64,000 bases of DNA from Cryptomeria japonica. Lineage: Eukaryota > Streptophyta > Pinopsida > Cupressales > Cupressaceae. The translations under genes and the position numbers were made by a program. The notes below the pieces were generated by a model, which saw only the letters and a program-made list of their open reading frames with translations, ran no database searches and had not been told where the DNA came from. The stretch spans positions 269,237,870-269,301,869 of the forward strand of contig NC_081407.1 in the NCBI RefSeq assembly GCF_030272615.1. Direction: 5' to 3'. Positions 35,191 through 45,935 of this stretch are shown piece after piece (within the stretch, counting starts at the first letter, position 1; each line of letters begins with the position of its first letter).

Positions 35191-35621
35191 ATATAAATGT
35201 CATTGTCAAACATATTTTAGTTTTTTAAGTTAGTTCTTATTTTAGTGACATATCAAACATTAGAATGGAAGGGAGATGGGAGGGAGGGAAAGAGATTCAA
35301 AAAGAGGGGAGAAAGAGAAAGGTTGGTGGAGAGGAGGGGGTAGAAGGGGTGAGGGTAGAAGAAGAAGAAGAATAGAGAGGGAGAGATTAAAGAGGAGTGG
35401 AGAGATATTTAAATAGAGAAATAGTGAGAAAAAAGATAGATCAAAGAAGGGGGGAAAGAAAAAGACAAAGAAAGGGACAAAGAGATGGGTGAAGCGGGGG
35501 GAAGATAGGGAGAGCATGAGGTCACTGATAGAGAAGAATAGAGAAAGAATTAGAGAGAAATAATATACTATATATTATATTTATATTTAATTTTTTTTAA
35601 TATAAAATCTAATATATAATA
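35191..35621. repeat. GA-rich tract downstream of solo LTR
   Basis: A continuation of the purine-rich tract interrupted by the solo LTR (about 35260-35560 almost all A/G), then an AT-rich junction before the second F-box fragment. No gene. Confidence 0.7.
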
Positions 35622-35776
35622 TAGAAGGAAATATGGCAAGTGGAAAGATATTTATGCAACTTTAGAATTGATAGAAAGGATAAGCTCTACTTTCTTTAGG
35701 ATAGATTTAGAACAGAAGAATATGTCAAGGGACTCTCATAATACTTCTGATTGGCCCATCCTATTCATGGAGGTTT
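35622..35776 (+). pseudogene. F-box C-terminal fragment (second copy)
   Basis: Matches 30764-30900. It reads KYGKWKDIYATLELIERISS, then DSHNTSDWPILFMEV. The F-box itself is missing, so it is not a gene. It keeps about 20 bp (ctcataatacttctgattgg) that the first copy lacks, and so probably shows the ancestral C-terminal frame. Confidence 0.75.
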
Positions 35777-36419
35777 TTTTTAATGATGATTGAAATATAA
35801 TAATAAAGAATATGTATTTAATTATTTTTAAATTTATTTTTACATGTTGAAAAATATGAATTATGATTTTTTATTATTTGGTTTATTTATAAATTATTTC
35901 TTATTATAATGATAAAAATTAGATTTATAGATGTTTTTGTAAATTGTATGTAAAGTATTTTGATGAAATACATATTAGCATATCAAATTATTATATAAAT
36001 ATTTAAGTCATTATTTTTAAAGTGTTTGTATGGATATTTTATTATATTATTAATTACTAAGATAAGATACTATTGCATTCACCCAATTCAATTTTTGAAT
36101 TAATTTAGCCAATCAATGTATAGTATTAAAAACTTAAACAAATAATTCTATCATTTTTAATGATTTTTTTAATTTTATGATTCAGAATAAATCATTGCTC
36201 CCTTATTCTATTGATTCATGTAATGTGAAAAATAAATTAACTTGACAATAGTAATCAAAATAAATGAAAAAAGATCACAAATTTCCAACATTTGGTTGAG
36301 AAATATCACTCTACCTTTCTATTTGCATGGATAAATTAATGTTTTGAAATAGACCTACTCAACACGAATGGCATGCTAATTACATAGAATTATACATTAT
36401 GTTATACATGTACATAATT

Positions 36420-37495
36420 AATCACAAATTTCATGTTGAACTTCACAGATCCATGAAGTGTAGATGAAATAACTCCCAAAGCATGTAGTCATGGTCTGCC
36501 TAAAAGAAGATTGTATGATAAAGAGCTTGGCACAACGTGAACAAGGGTTGGAATAGTGACTAGTCCAAACTTCAAGGATAGTATGACAATCCCTACAACG
36601 ATCTTACCATTGTTATCGAAACCTTAGATGAACAAGGAGGAGGATACTAAAGAATTTGGGTCCACCTTGATCTTTGGTAACAAGTCTAAACTACAAACAT
36701 TTAGTGTTGAACCTGCGTCAACAAGCATTCATCTAATACCAACACCATTCATATGAACAATGATAATTAATGGATCTACTAAATTCTTGACTTTGGGAGG
36801 CGGGAGTTCATGTGGATAAAAGGTAATATTTGGTGAATCTGCAAGAATATATTCCATTAGTGCATTCACATCAGCTAGTCTCACAGAAGAAGGTAGCAAA
36901 ATATTTTGAAAAGCTTCATGTAGCATACCTTGATATATCGGGGTGGTTTGAAGCAAATCACAAAGTGATATCTTACTCAAAGTAACCTTAACTTGCTCGA
37001 TAAGATCATAATCACTTGGTCGCTTGTCTACCGACAAATATTCCTTAGGAGGGACAGGTTGAGAAGGAGGTAGAGAAGTTTGAGATGGTTTAGGAACTTG
37101 TTTGTTATTCCAAGTGTTATATGTGTGAGAAATAGTATTATAGGATGATTGCTTGGATTGCATAAATCTAGTGTATAAATCAAAAGCTTCTCCTTTGATA
37201 TGTTTTCCATTAATGGTCTTAATTCTCTTAGGAGAAGGACTTGCCACTATAACATGGATGTAAGGTCTCTTAGGCCTTTATGGGGCCACAGAGACAATAA
37301 TGACATTCACAGACCCTTCATTTCGCATGAGGATGTTGTGGAGGATGAATCACCCTTTACATCTCTTTTAAGAGAGGGTGTTTCAAGGAAGTCATCCAAG
37401 ACTTCATCCAAGATATCAAAATATTCTTTTGAGAATGCCTTATGAAAGGTATCAAACTCCAAAAGGAAAAGATCCAATATTAGGAATTCACGTCA
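36420..37495 (-). pseudogene. G2 gag-protease remnant, outer copy
   Basis: The main open part is 37247-36729 (172 codons): Pro/Ser/Lys-rich N-terminus, then SDYDLIEQVKVTLSKISLCD and 'LADVNALMEYILADSP', leading to FYPHELPPPKVKN. After an in-frame stop, about 36725-36420 continues as a retropepsin-like domain with 'LVDAGSTLNVCSLDLLPKIK' and 'YNLLLGRP'. D-A-G replaces the usual D-[ST]-G. It aligns with 39320-40260. Confidence 0.65.
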
Positions 37496-37507
37496 GGTTC
37501 ACCAAAA
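37491..37507 (-). promoter_or_regulatory. G2 primer-binding region next to inner LTR
   Basis: TTTTGGTGAACCTGACG on the minus strand. This is the same site as in G1, one base different. Confidence 0.6.
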
Positions 37508-38685
37508 TGCAGGGGACAAGATTCACCCCCTCTAAAATGATAAATCTTAGAAGGCAAATCTATTTGTAGCTACCTCTTCGAACATGCACTAAGATGAGTC
37601 AGGGGATAACAAACAATGAAGCTAATTACACAAGAGATAAATAATAGAATTACAGTGCAAAAATAATGAATATACAAAACTGAATTTAGAGAACAATACA
37701 ATGTTAAAAGAAAATGATACCTACCAACTAGGGAGCTCTCAGGTTGTAGACGCCAACGTGGGGCGTAGATACCAGAGCGACACGTTGTAGTCCATATGAC
37801 CTATGGACAGGGAAAAGTCCTTAATTGAACCTACAAATGGTCTCCTATGTGCGGAACTTGTTCATCACTTGAACACACTGAGACAGGTAAAATTGCTGGG
37901 GCTGTATAGGGGCATACCTCAGTCAGACCCCCGTTTAGGTGTTTCCACTGCCACAGACAACTAGATAGATAAATTGGAAAAATAAATTAGAACTTGGTAA
38001 ATTAGAAAGTAAATGCAAATGGAAACTAAAATTTAGTTAAAAGAAGCTAACTCCTATAGCATGCAACAACTATTGGAAAATTGGAATATTGGAAATAGAT
38101 ATTCAACAATGCAAAGGACTCATTTCATGTAAAAGAGATTGGTAAAAGAGAGAGAATGAGCATGAAGCCAAACTTGTCATATTTGGAATCGTGAGCATGA
38201 CGAAGCTCACTTAATCGCTTTGTTGGTAAGAATCCACCACGAGATGATTGTAGCTTGATATTGGTAGAGTCTATGTCCAAGAGCATAAAGAGAGCAACAA
38301 GATATTGAGAGCACAATGAAAGACGAGAACCAAGAAACCAAGTTAGGAACCATTCAAAATGAGCAAGGAAGGGTTCTTAAACACAAGAGGGGCACAAAGA
38401 GCCGTTACGGTGAAATGTGAGCTAGAGGACACTCGTCCGCTAACGTCTGACTCTCTGCCAAATTTGAGATTCGGCCAACATTGTGGGATGTTAGCTTTGT
38501 GTGCGGACATCCCCATGTCACACTTCCATCTATCAAAAAGTAGGCCCAAAGGGGCTTTTGAGGCATTTCAAGGTTCAAGCCCATTATGCTAAAATAACAT
38601 ACCTTTGATCATGAATTCATCATAAATGCACTAGGCATCATGCATAAGTGTCATAAATACACCAGGCGCAATTTAGGAAACTATA
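37508..38685 (-). repeat. G2 LTR, inner copy
   Basis: TGCAGGGG...GGAAACTATA on the + strand; matches 40288-41466. The terminal CA is mutated to TA. The adjoining purine tract AAAGTGGGGGCAAAA (minus) makes it a 3' LTR for the right-hand unit, while the primer-like site on its other side makes it a 5' LTR for the left-hand unit. Confidence 0.85.
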
Positions 38686-39290
38686 TTTTGCCCCCACTTT
38701 AGTGGACTGATCGACTCTAGGGATTAGTCAAACTAAAGTAGTTTGGAAAGATATGTTCATTAGACTCATGTAGTGCAATAAGTGTAGTAGATATTATATA
38801 TATTGTAGAAGCCGCAGAGGTCGAGTCAACGATCATGAGAAATTCTCCCAAGTATCCATGAGGAAATCTGGTTTTTGATATGACAAATTCCATACTACAA
38901 GAGTGGAAAAATTATCAACATGGATAACAGAGGAAGCTACTTCGGTGAGAAGAATGCTTAACAAGTGTTAGTACAGAGAGAAGAGAAAAATTAGATGAAG
39001 GCAAGTATATGCCTCCTTGTGTTTTTCCCCCAACGAGGTGGGGAAAATAGAAAGGAGAATGAGCCAAAATTGTCCAAAAATAAGGCAAATCCATTTTGGG
39101 CAAAAATTAGGCTATATACTCGAAAGTGGGCCCCAAGAAGGGTCATTGTTACTATTCACTGCAGGTGTTCAAGCTGAGATTTGCATAGTCTAAGCGAAAA
39201 ATGCCACATAGATGAGAGCTTAGGGCTAGCAAGATCGAGGAGTTGTGGACTGTGGTCGAGCAAGGTAGCGAGCCCGACTAGGAGGACAAT
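38686..39290 (-). other. G2 3' internal segment
   Basis: Contains the purine tract at 38686-38700 and no credible coding sequence. At about 39290 it joins abruptly to the gag-protease remnant, which points to an internal deletion. Confidence 0.5.
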
Positions 39291-39319
39291 ATGACAATCC
39301 CTACAATGGTCTTACCTTC

Positions 39320-40260
39320 AAAAGGGATAGATATGATAGTCCAACCTTCAAGGACAGTATGACAGTCCCTACAATGGTCTTGCCACTATTATCGAAACCT
39401 CAGATGAACAAGGAGGAGGATGCCAAAGAATTTGGGTCCACCTTGATCTTTGGTAACAATTATAAACCACAAACAATCAATGTTGAACCTATGTCAGCAA
39501 GCATTCATCTAATGCCAATGCCATTCACATCAACAATGATAATTAATGGACCTACTAAATTTCTCACTTTGGGAGGAGGGAGTTCATGTGGATAAAAGGT
39601 AATATTCAGTGAATCTGCATGAATATGTGCCGTTAGTGCATTCACATTAGCCGATATCATAGAGGAAGGTAGCAAAATATTTGGCAAAGCTTCCTATAGA
39701 ATACCTTGATACATGATCGGGGAAGTTTGAAGCAAATCCCAAAGTGAGATCTTAGCCGAAGTAACCTTAAGTTGCTCAATAAGATCATAATCACTTGGTT
39801 GCTTGTCTGCTGACAAAGGTGCCTTAGGAAGGGCAAGCTGAGAAGGAGGTAGAGAAGTTTGAGGTGGTTTAGGAACTTGTTTGTTATTCCAAGTGTTATA
39901 TGTGTGAGCAATAGTATTATAGGATGGTTGCTTGGATTGCATAAATCTAGTGTCTAAATAAGAAGCTTCTCCTTTGAAAGGTTTTTTATTAATGGTCTTA
40001 ACTCTCTTAGGAGAAGGACTTGTTGTTGTCACATAAATGTAAGGTCTCTAAGGCCTTTGTGGGGCCGCGGAGACAACAATGACATTCATAGACCCTTCAT
40101 TTTCACATGAGGATGTCATGGAGGATGACTCACCCTTTACATCTCTTTTAAGAAAGGGTGTTTCAAGGAAGTCATCCATGACTTCATCCCACATATTGAA
40201 ATCGTCCTTTGACAATTCCTTATCAAAGGCATCGAACTCCAAAAGGAAAAGATTTGACAT
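39320..40260 (-). pseudogene. G2 gag-protease remnant, inner copy
   Basis: Starts at ATG 40260 (MSNLFLLEFDAFDKELSKDD). It is in frame across a TAG at 40048-40050 (AAG in the outer copy) to the frame 40032-39694, then shifts to 39687-39505 (NVNALTAHIHADSLNITFYP). The protease part is eroded. Non-functional. Confidence 0.65.
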
Positions 40261-40270
40261 TAGGTATTCA

Positions 40271-40287
40271 CATTAGGTTCACCAAAA
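40271..40287 (-). promoter_or_regulatory. G2 primer-binding region next to 5' LTR
   Basis: TTTTGGTGAACCTAATG on the minus strand, an eroded version of the G1 site. Confidence 0.55.
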
Positions 40288-41466
40288 TGTAGGGGAGGAG
40301 ATTTGCCCCCTCCAAGATGATAAATCTTAGAAGGGAAGTCTATCCGCCGCTACCTCTTCGAACAGGTGCTAAGATGAACCAGGGGATAGAAAACAACTAA
40401 ACTAACTACACTACACAAGAGATAAATAACATAATTATAGTGCATAAATAATGAATATACAAAACCAAATTTACAGAACAATTGAATGTTGAAAGAAAAT
40501 TATACGGTCTGCCAACTAGGGAGCTCTCGGGTTCTAGACACCAGCGTGGCACACTATAGTCCGTATGGCCCATAGATAAGGAAAAGTTCTGAAAAGAATT
40601 TGCAAATGGTCTCCTATGCACATAGCCTATTCATCACCTACACACACTGAGATGGGGAAAATTATTGGGGCTGTATAGGGGCTTGCCTCAGTTAGACCCC
40701 CATTTAGGTGTTTCCATTGCCATAAATAGCTAGATAGATAGATTGGAAAAATAAATTGGAACTTGGTAATTGGAAAGTAAATGCAAATCATGGAAACTAA
40801 ACTTCATTTAAAAGAAGCTAACTCCTATTGCATGCAACAAATATTGGAAAATTGGAATATTCGAAATAGATATTCAACAATGCAAAGGACTCATAGCATG
40901 TAAAAGAGATTGGTAAAAGAGAGAGAATGATGATGAATCCAAACCCCTCATATTTGGAATCATGAGCGTGACAAAGCCCACTTGATCGCTTTATTGGTAA
41001 GAAGCCACCATGAGATGATTGTAGCTTGATATTGGTAGAGTGTATGTCTAAGAGCATAAAGAGAGAAAGAAGATATTGAGAGAAAAATGAAAGCCAAGAA
41101 CCAAGAACCCAAGTTAGGAACCCTTCAAAATGAGAAAGGAATGGTTCTTAAACCCAAGAGGGGCGTAGATAGCCATTACGACGAAACACAAGCCAAAGGA
41201 CACACATCAGCCAATGTCTGACTCTTTGCCAGATTCGAGATTCAACTAGCTTTTTGGGACGTTAGTGCGGCGTGTATACATCCTCATGTCGTGCTTCAGT
41301 CCATCAAAAAGTAGGCCCAAAGGGTCTTTTGAGGCATTTCAAGGCACTTGATCCTTCAAGCCCATGATGCTAAAATAACATTCCTTTGATCATGGATTCG
41401 TCATAAATGCACTAGGCATCATGCATAAGTGTCATAAATGCATCAGGCATAATTTAGGATACTACA
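40288..41466 (-). repeat. G2 5' LTR
   Basis: TGTAGGGG...GGATACTACA on the + strand; matches 37508-38685 with scattered substitutions and small indels. Confidence 0.85.
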
Positions 41467-41640
41467 AATATTACTTATTAGTATTTACTCTAATTATTAA
41501 TAAATTATTTCATCATTAATTAATTAGAATTGTTCATTTAAAAAAAATTAAGATGTATTATTTTGAAGTTTCAAAGTTATAAAAATTGTTTTTCCAAAGT
41601 TTAATTGGTTAATTTGTTTTGAGTATTATAGGCTAGATTT
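41467..41640. other. AT-rich junction
   Basis: About 170 bp between the G2 LTR and the resumed duplicated flank that are not found in the first copy. No feature seen. Confidence 0.4.
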
Positions 41641-42387
41641 TTAGGAATTATTATCTAACTCATTTTTTATGCAATATTTGTTTGAAGTTTTTAAGACCAT
41701 TTCTTCCATAATTTTCTAGTTTGATAATTATAATGAAAATTTTAATGGCCAATCTTTAGAAATGGGTATAAAGATTAATGTCAAAATATTTATTAGTGAT
41801 GCCTTCAAAATTTGTTGATCATTATTTATTTATTTATTTATATAATCATACAAAATTCTATATTTTAGTTGAACCCTGTGCTATTTTATATTTATAAACA
41901 TTAAAAATAACCAAGATTGTTTCTAAAATTTTATTGTCATAAGACTAGAAGATATATCATGATAATTTTTTGCCTTCATTATGATTTTGAATAAAAAGAT
42001 ATTAGTATGTAATAGTACAGTCCCATCATCTAGTGCCTCTTTATACACAAAAGTTATATAGTAAGATGACATATGTGATGTTGTCACTTATGTTTTGTTT
42101 CTTTGTTTTAAAGAAGATTCACATGTTTTTGATAGAGATAAACAAGTTTTACAGGGACCTGAAACCCAAAGTTTTATAGACCAAGGCCAATTGCCAAAAA
42201 GACATTAAACAAAAGTGAAACAGGGCATAAACCCCACATAGACCCAACGCCAAAAAACAAGATGAAAAGACCCAACAAAAAAATAGCACTCAAATGAGAG
42301 CTCATGCACTAGTTCAGTGTTATTCTAAATAATCTTCTTGTTGATTTTCTCCAGGTCCTCCATGATGAATCTAGAGGTACCTTGGTC

Positions 42388-43792
42388 CTAGCTCCAACTC
42401 CTGATCCTGGTACAGGGACCCGAACTAGTCTTCCCACCAGCAACACTCTGGCCACCCTCCAAAGCATTCTTTTTTTGTTTTTCCCCCAAAGGAGGTTCAC
42501 TGGCTATGGGTTTGGTTCTAAAGTTAGGAATAATGGCATTAATTTTCTCCAAACCTTCAGCATTGTTACTCATCAAATCCCTACTGATTTCCACTAGAAT
42601 ATTTAGGCTATCTTTGATGTCATTCACATAATCCTCTAGCTTATCAATTATGCACTCATGGAAGATCTTCATAGTTTCAACATCATGAGATATCTATTGA
42701 ATCATACTCATTATTTTCTTATTTTTACTAGGCCCACGGGAGTCCATGAAGGTTTCAATAATTTCTTTAATTCCATCTTTCAAAGTTCCAATTTCCTTAT
42801 CCACCCACTTCCAATAGTTTTCCTAGCCTCTAGTGACCTCCAAAATCAAGTCTTCTAGCTTCTTCTCCCCCTTTTTCTCCCCTTCATTTTCCTTATTCAT
42901 AGTCCCCTGTTTCTCCTTATCCACATTGATGGGAATGTCTAGCCTAATCTTTTGGTCCTTATCTTTGGACCTTCTTGACTTTATCAATTTTGTTTTCTTT
43001 CGGATGGGGGTCTCCAAGTCTTACATTTTCCTTCTATTGGATTTAAATTTACTTGTTTCCTACCTTGGAGGGTTGTTTTTTCTACTACTGTTAGTTCCCA
43101 AGGTCACCATAGGCTACTCTTGTTTCTTCGATCTATACTCAAGGTCCTATAAACCCTTGATATCACGCTAATCCAAGGCAGTGCCACTGTCATCCTCTTC
43201 CATTTTGTGTTAGAAACAAATGGCAACTTAGGGTTAGAGGAAGAAATGTGGGTTTTATCCATGGGGGAGGGTTTCACTTCATGGTCTTTGGCATACTCCA
43301 TGATTAACATGATAAGCCCCTCATGAAGCGTCAGATTATTCAGGTTCTCAACATGTTTTGGTAAACTATTTTTCAAGGACGAAACCAAATAGAAGGTGAT
43401 GGAAATAATTTTACCATGCCTAAAGTGACTTAAGATTGTAAAATGATATGAGAAAATACTAGCATATCTGCCATGAAGAGTGATATACCTCATGATGAAT
43501 TCTGCCATGATAATTTAGTTCTGTCCTATTGTAGCCACCGTCTGCCATTTTTTTCACCCTCTATCATTTCTTATCCTTGTAAAAAGAGTAGCAACGGCTT
43601 CCTCACCCGACTTCCTGTCTCTATAAAATTTTTCCTTCCCTCCATTTCAAGACCAGTAACAATGGAAATTGTGGTTTCATCAAACTGTAATTCCACCCCA
43701 TACACAACCAACACACCCTTATTCCATCTTTTGACAAAGCTTTCAGTGACTAGGGGAGAGTTAACATGAAGTATCTCTAGATAGGGAGCCAT
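42388..43792 (-). pseudogene. LINE B third ORF, broken
   Basis: In order: an N-terminal block (43792-43571) with 'GVELQFDETTISIVTGLEME'; a middle block (43508-43104) with RYASIFSYHFTILSHFRHGK and NLTLHEGLIMLIMEYAKD; a very basic, Glu-rich linker (43017-42823); and a coiled-coil-like C-terminus (42672-42388) with 'IIDKLEDYVNDIKDSLNILV'. Each block aligns in the same order with LINEs A and E. Stops and shifts separate the blocks. Function unknown; possible roles are RNA binding or multimerisation, by analogy with LINE ORF1 proteins (inference). Confidence 0.6.
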
Positions 43793-44024
43793 CCCACCAT
43801 CAGAGACTTCCTCCCAAACCTCCTTATTTTTCTACCACTTATCATAGGTCATGGGTTCATGCCTATTCTTGTCCCCTCCCACTTTGTTACTTAGGCAATC
43901 CAGGCAACTACACTCTAGATGCAAAACCAAGAAAAATCAAAACTAGAAACATGGTGAGCTAAAAGTTCTATAGCTTCTCAAAGTGGTAATAATTTGAAAT
44001 ACCAACCCAATGGCTCCCATCCCA

Positions 44025-44867
44025 TCATAATCTTTCATCATTGAAGTCATTTGTAAGGCCGACGATATCAACATCATTTCTTACTAGGTCACACAGAGTT
44101 TTTAGGAAGGTTTCCCTTCCCCTCCACCATTTAATCGACATGTTATCAACAACCAAGTTGGCAGCATGATCCGCTAGTTTATTTCCTTCCCAGAAAATGT
44201 GCATAATCTTGAACTCCTCCAGGCCGACAATCATTTCAAGTCAATGCTTAATCATGTTCAAAATGGTCCAGCTAGGCTCAGTACTACCCTTGATGTAGTT
44301 CACAATATTAAGTGAGTCACTTTCCAACCAGACCTGTCTAAAGGCTTCCTTGCTCGCCATGTGTACTCCTATGTAGGTGGCATTGGCCTCCACATAATGG
44401 TTAGTCTGGGTGCCCAAAGGGAGTGCCACTATGAAGACAAACAAACCCAAATAATTCCTCACCACTCCCCCACAACCTATCGGCCCAGGATTTCCCTTGA
44501 CCGCCCCATCAATATTGATTTTGATCCACCTTGGAGGTGCTCGATGCCAAGACACATTCACTTTGTTGTGTTTTATTTTATAGACTGAAACATATATATC
44601 CCAACAAATTTGCCATCTTTTGATAGTATCCCATTCCTCTTGGTTAGAGTCAAGTGGAGGATTATTTTTCCTGCCAAGGCAATAATTAAGAAAGTTTTCC
44701 TTAATAGCATTCCTTATTCTGATTGCCACCACTTGAGTAGTGGACTCCATATCTCTGAAAACCCTATTATTTCTTTCTTTCCATATACCCCATGCTATAT
44801 GAGGTAGAGATAAGTTCCACAAAATACCAATCGCTTGGTTACCATAGGGGCACTTCCATGGAACCAA
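44025..44867 (-). pseudogene. LINE B RNase H domain
   Basis: A 208-codon intact frame (44867-44241) continues after one interruption to 44025. All four active-site acidic residues are present: Asp in 'WIKINIDGAVKGNPGPIGCG', Glu in HYVEANATY, Asp in WLESDSLNIV, and Asp in FWEGNKLADHAANL. The N-terminal part joins the zf-RVT linker (WGIWKERNNRVFRD). LINE RNase H removes the RNA template during insertion. Only one disruption near 44240 breaks it. Confidence 0.8.
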
Positions 44868-44893
44868 AAGTTTTGTATAGAATCAAGAGGGAC

Positions 44894-45196
44894 CTAATTA
44901 AAATTCCACAAATTGAGAAAGAAAGCCCAGATATCCTTGGAAAAGGAACAATGCAAGAGCATATGACCAACATTTTCAGCATCTTCTTTACATAAAAAAC
45001 ATCTATTAGTGATGGGGATCTCATGTTTACACAGATTATCGGAGGTAGAAATCTTGTTTTGCATAAATAGCCAAAAAAGATATTGATTTTGAGAATTGTT
45101 TATTCCAAACTCCTGCCCAAAAGAGGGAAAGAGTAAAAGACATGGTAATGATCCTGAAGGCGTCCACCACCACAAAATGCCCATAAGTAGATCCAT
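44894..45196 (-). pseudogene. LINE B zf-RVT zinc finger
   Basis: Shows NQYLFWLFMQNKISTSDNLC, then ITNRCFLCKEDAENVGHMLL and HCSFSKDIW, the C-x2-C...H...C pattern of the zinc finger after plant L1 reverse transcriptases. It is preceded by broken frames to the RT piece. Confidence 0.75.
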
Positions 45197-45461
45197 TCCA
45201 AATGACCAAGTCCTACACCTGAGAGGAGGGGATGAGGATCAGATTAAGCCAAGATTGAAAAGGCTCCAAAGAAGCATCAAAGCTACTTAGGTCAACCCAA
45301 CCTCTATCACTGATATAATTCGCCACCTAGGTTCCAATCAAACTAGTCCATTTTTCTTTGAATTGAGAATCCCACAGCAATTTAGACAACAAACCCTCTC
45401 TTGTCAACCAATCTTCCTAGAACCTTATATTTCTCCCATTCCCCAACACCCATCGACATCC

Positions 45462-45935
45462 CTAATTGATAATGGGGTTGGAGCTGAAGAAGTTTCTCCA
45501 CAGATTAGAAGTCGAAGTCGGGAGGGTATAATTTTCTAGCATCCTTTGGAAACCATGAATTTGGTATTTGTCCTTGAAGATCTTAGTCCATTTATTGTTC
45601 TCCTTTAAACATCTCCAAAGTTGTTTGGTCATTAAAGCCCTGTTGAAATCTCTCAAATATCTGATATCCATACCTCCCCTATTTCTTGGTAAGAAGACTT
45701 CATCCCACACAACTAAATGAAGCCTATTCTTAGAATCAATTCCCGACCAAAGAAAATGCTTCTGTATTCTTTCCATTCTATAAACAAATTTGGTAGGAAT
45801 TTTAAAGAGACTCATAGCATAGACCGGGAGATTTTGAAGTGAAGCCTTGATCAACTAAAGTTTACTAGCTTGACTTAACAAAGCCCCTTTCCAGCCAACC
45901 AACTTATTTTGGAAGCGAAGCATTAAAGCCTGCCT
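45462..45935 (-). pseudogene. LINE B reverse transcriptase C-terminus
   Basis: 'LIKASLQNLPVYAMSLFKIP' and 'RIQKHFLWSG', then VVWDEVFLPRNRGGMDIRYL, the thumb/connection region of plant L1 RT. The catalytic palm is absent because the copy is 5'-truncated. One stop at about 45855 breaks the frame. Confidence 0.75.

Larger units (their letters stand above)
36376..41466 (-). mobile_element. G2: Tat-like LTR element in tandem (LTR-internal-LTR-internal)
   Basis: In minus-strand order: LTR (41466-40288), primer region, gag-protease remnant (40260-39320), 3' segment with purine tract (39290-38686), LTR (38685-37508), then a second primer region and second gag-protease remnant (37495-36420). The third LTR is missing at the left end. 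Its primer site and purine tract match G1. No RT or integrase. A tandem of this kind usually arises by unequal LTR recombination. I found no clear target duplication. Confidence 0.75.
35622..42060 (+). repeat. Second copy of F-box 3' segmental duplication, split by G2
   Basis: 35622-36375 and about 41640-42060 align in order with 30764-32130. About 5.3 kb in between is G2 and adjoining unique sequence. The duplication must predate the G2 insertion. Confidence 0.7.
42125..45935 (-). mobile_element. LINE B: L1-type element, 5'-truncated, with extra 3' ORF
   Basis: A 3.8-kb minus-strand LINE. It has the RT C-terminus (45935-45462), zf-RVT (45196-44894), RNase H (44867-44025), a further conserved region (43792-42388) and the 3' motif GGGTTTCAGGTCCCTGTAAAAC (about 42144-42168). 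Its 5' end cuts into the end of the helicase pseudogene near 45925. I could not define a target duplication. It is the longest member of the A/B/E family here. Confidence 0.75.

Noticed and set aside
35600-35640. AG at the start of the second F-box fragment as a real splice acceptor
   Set aside because: The match to the first copy starts at the same point without an intron there; the fragment lacks the F-box and sits in a duplication.
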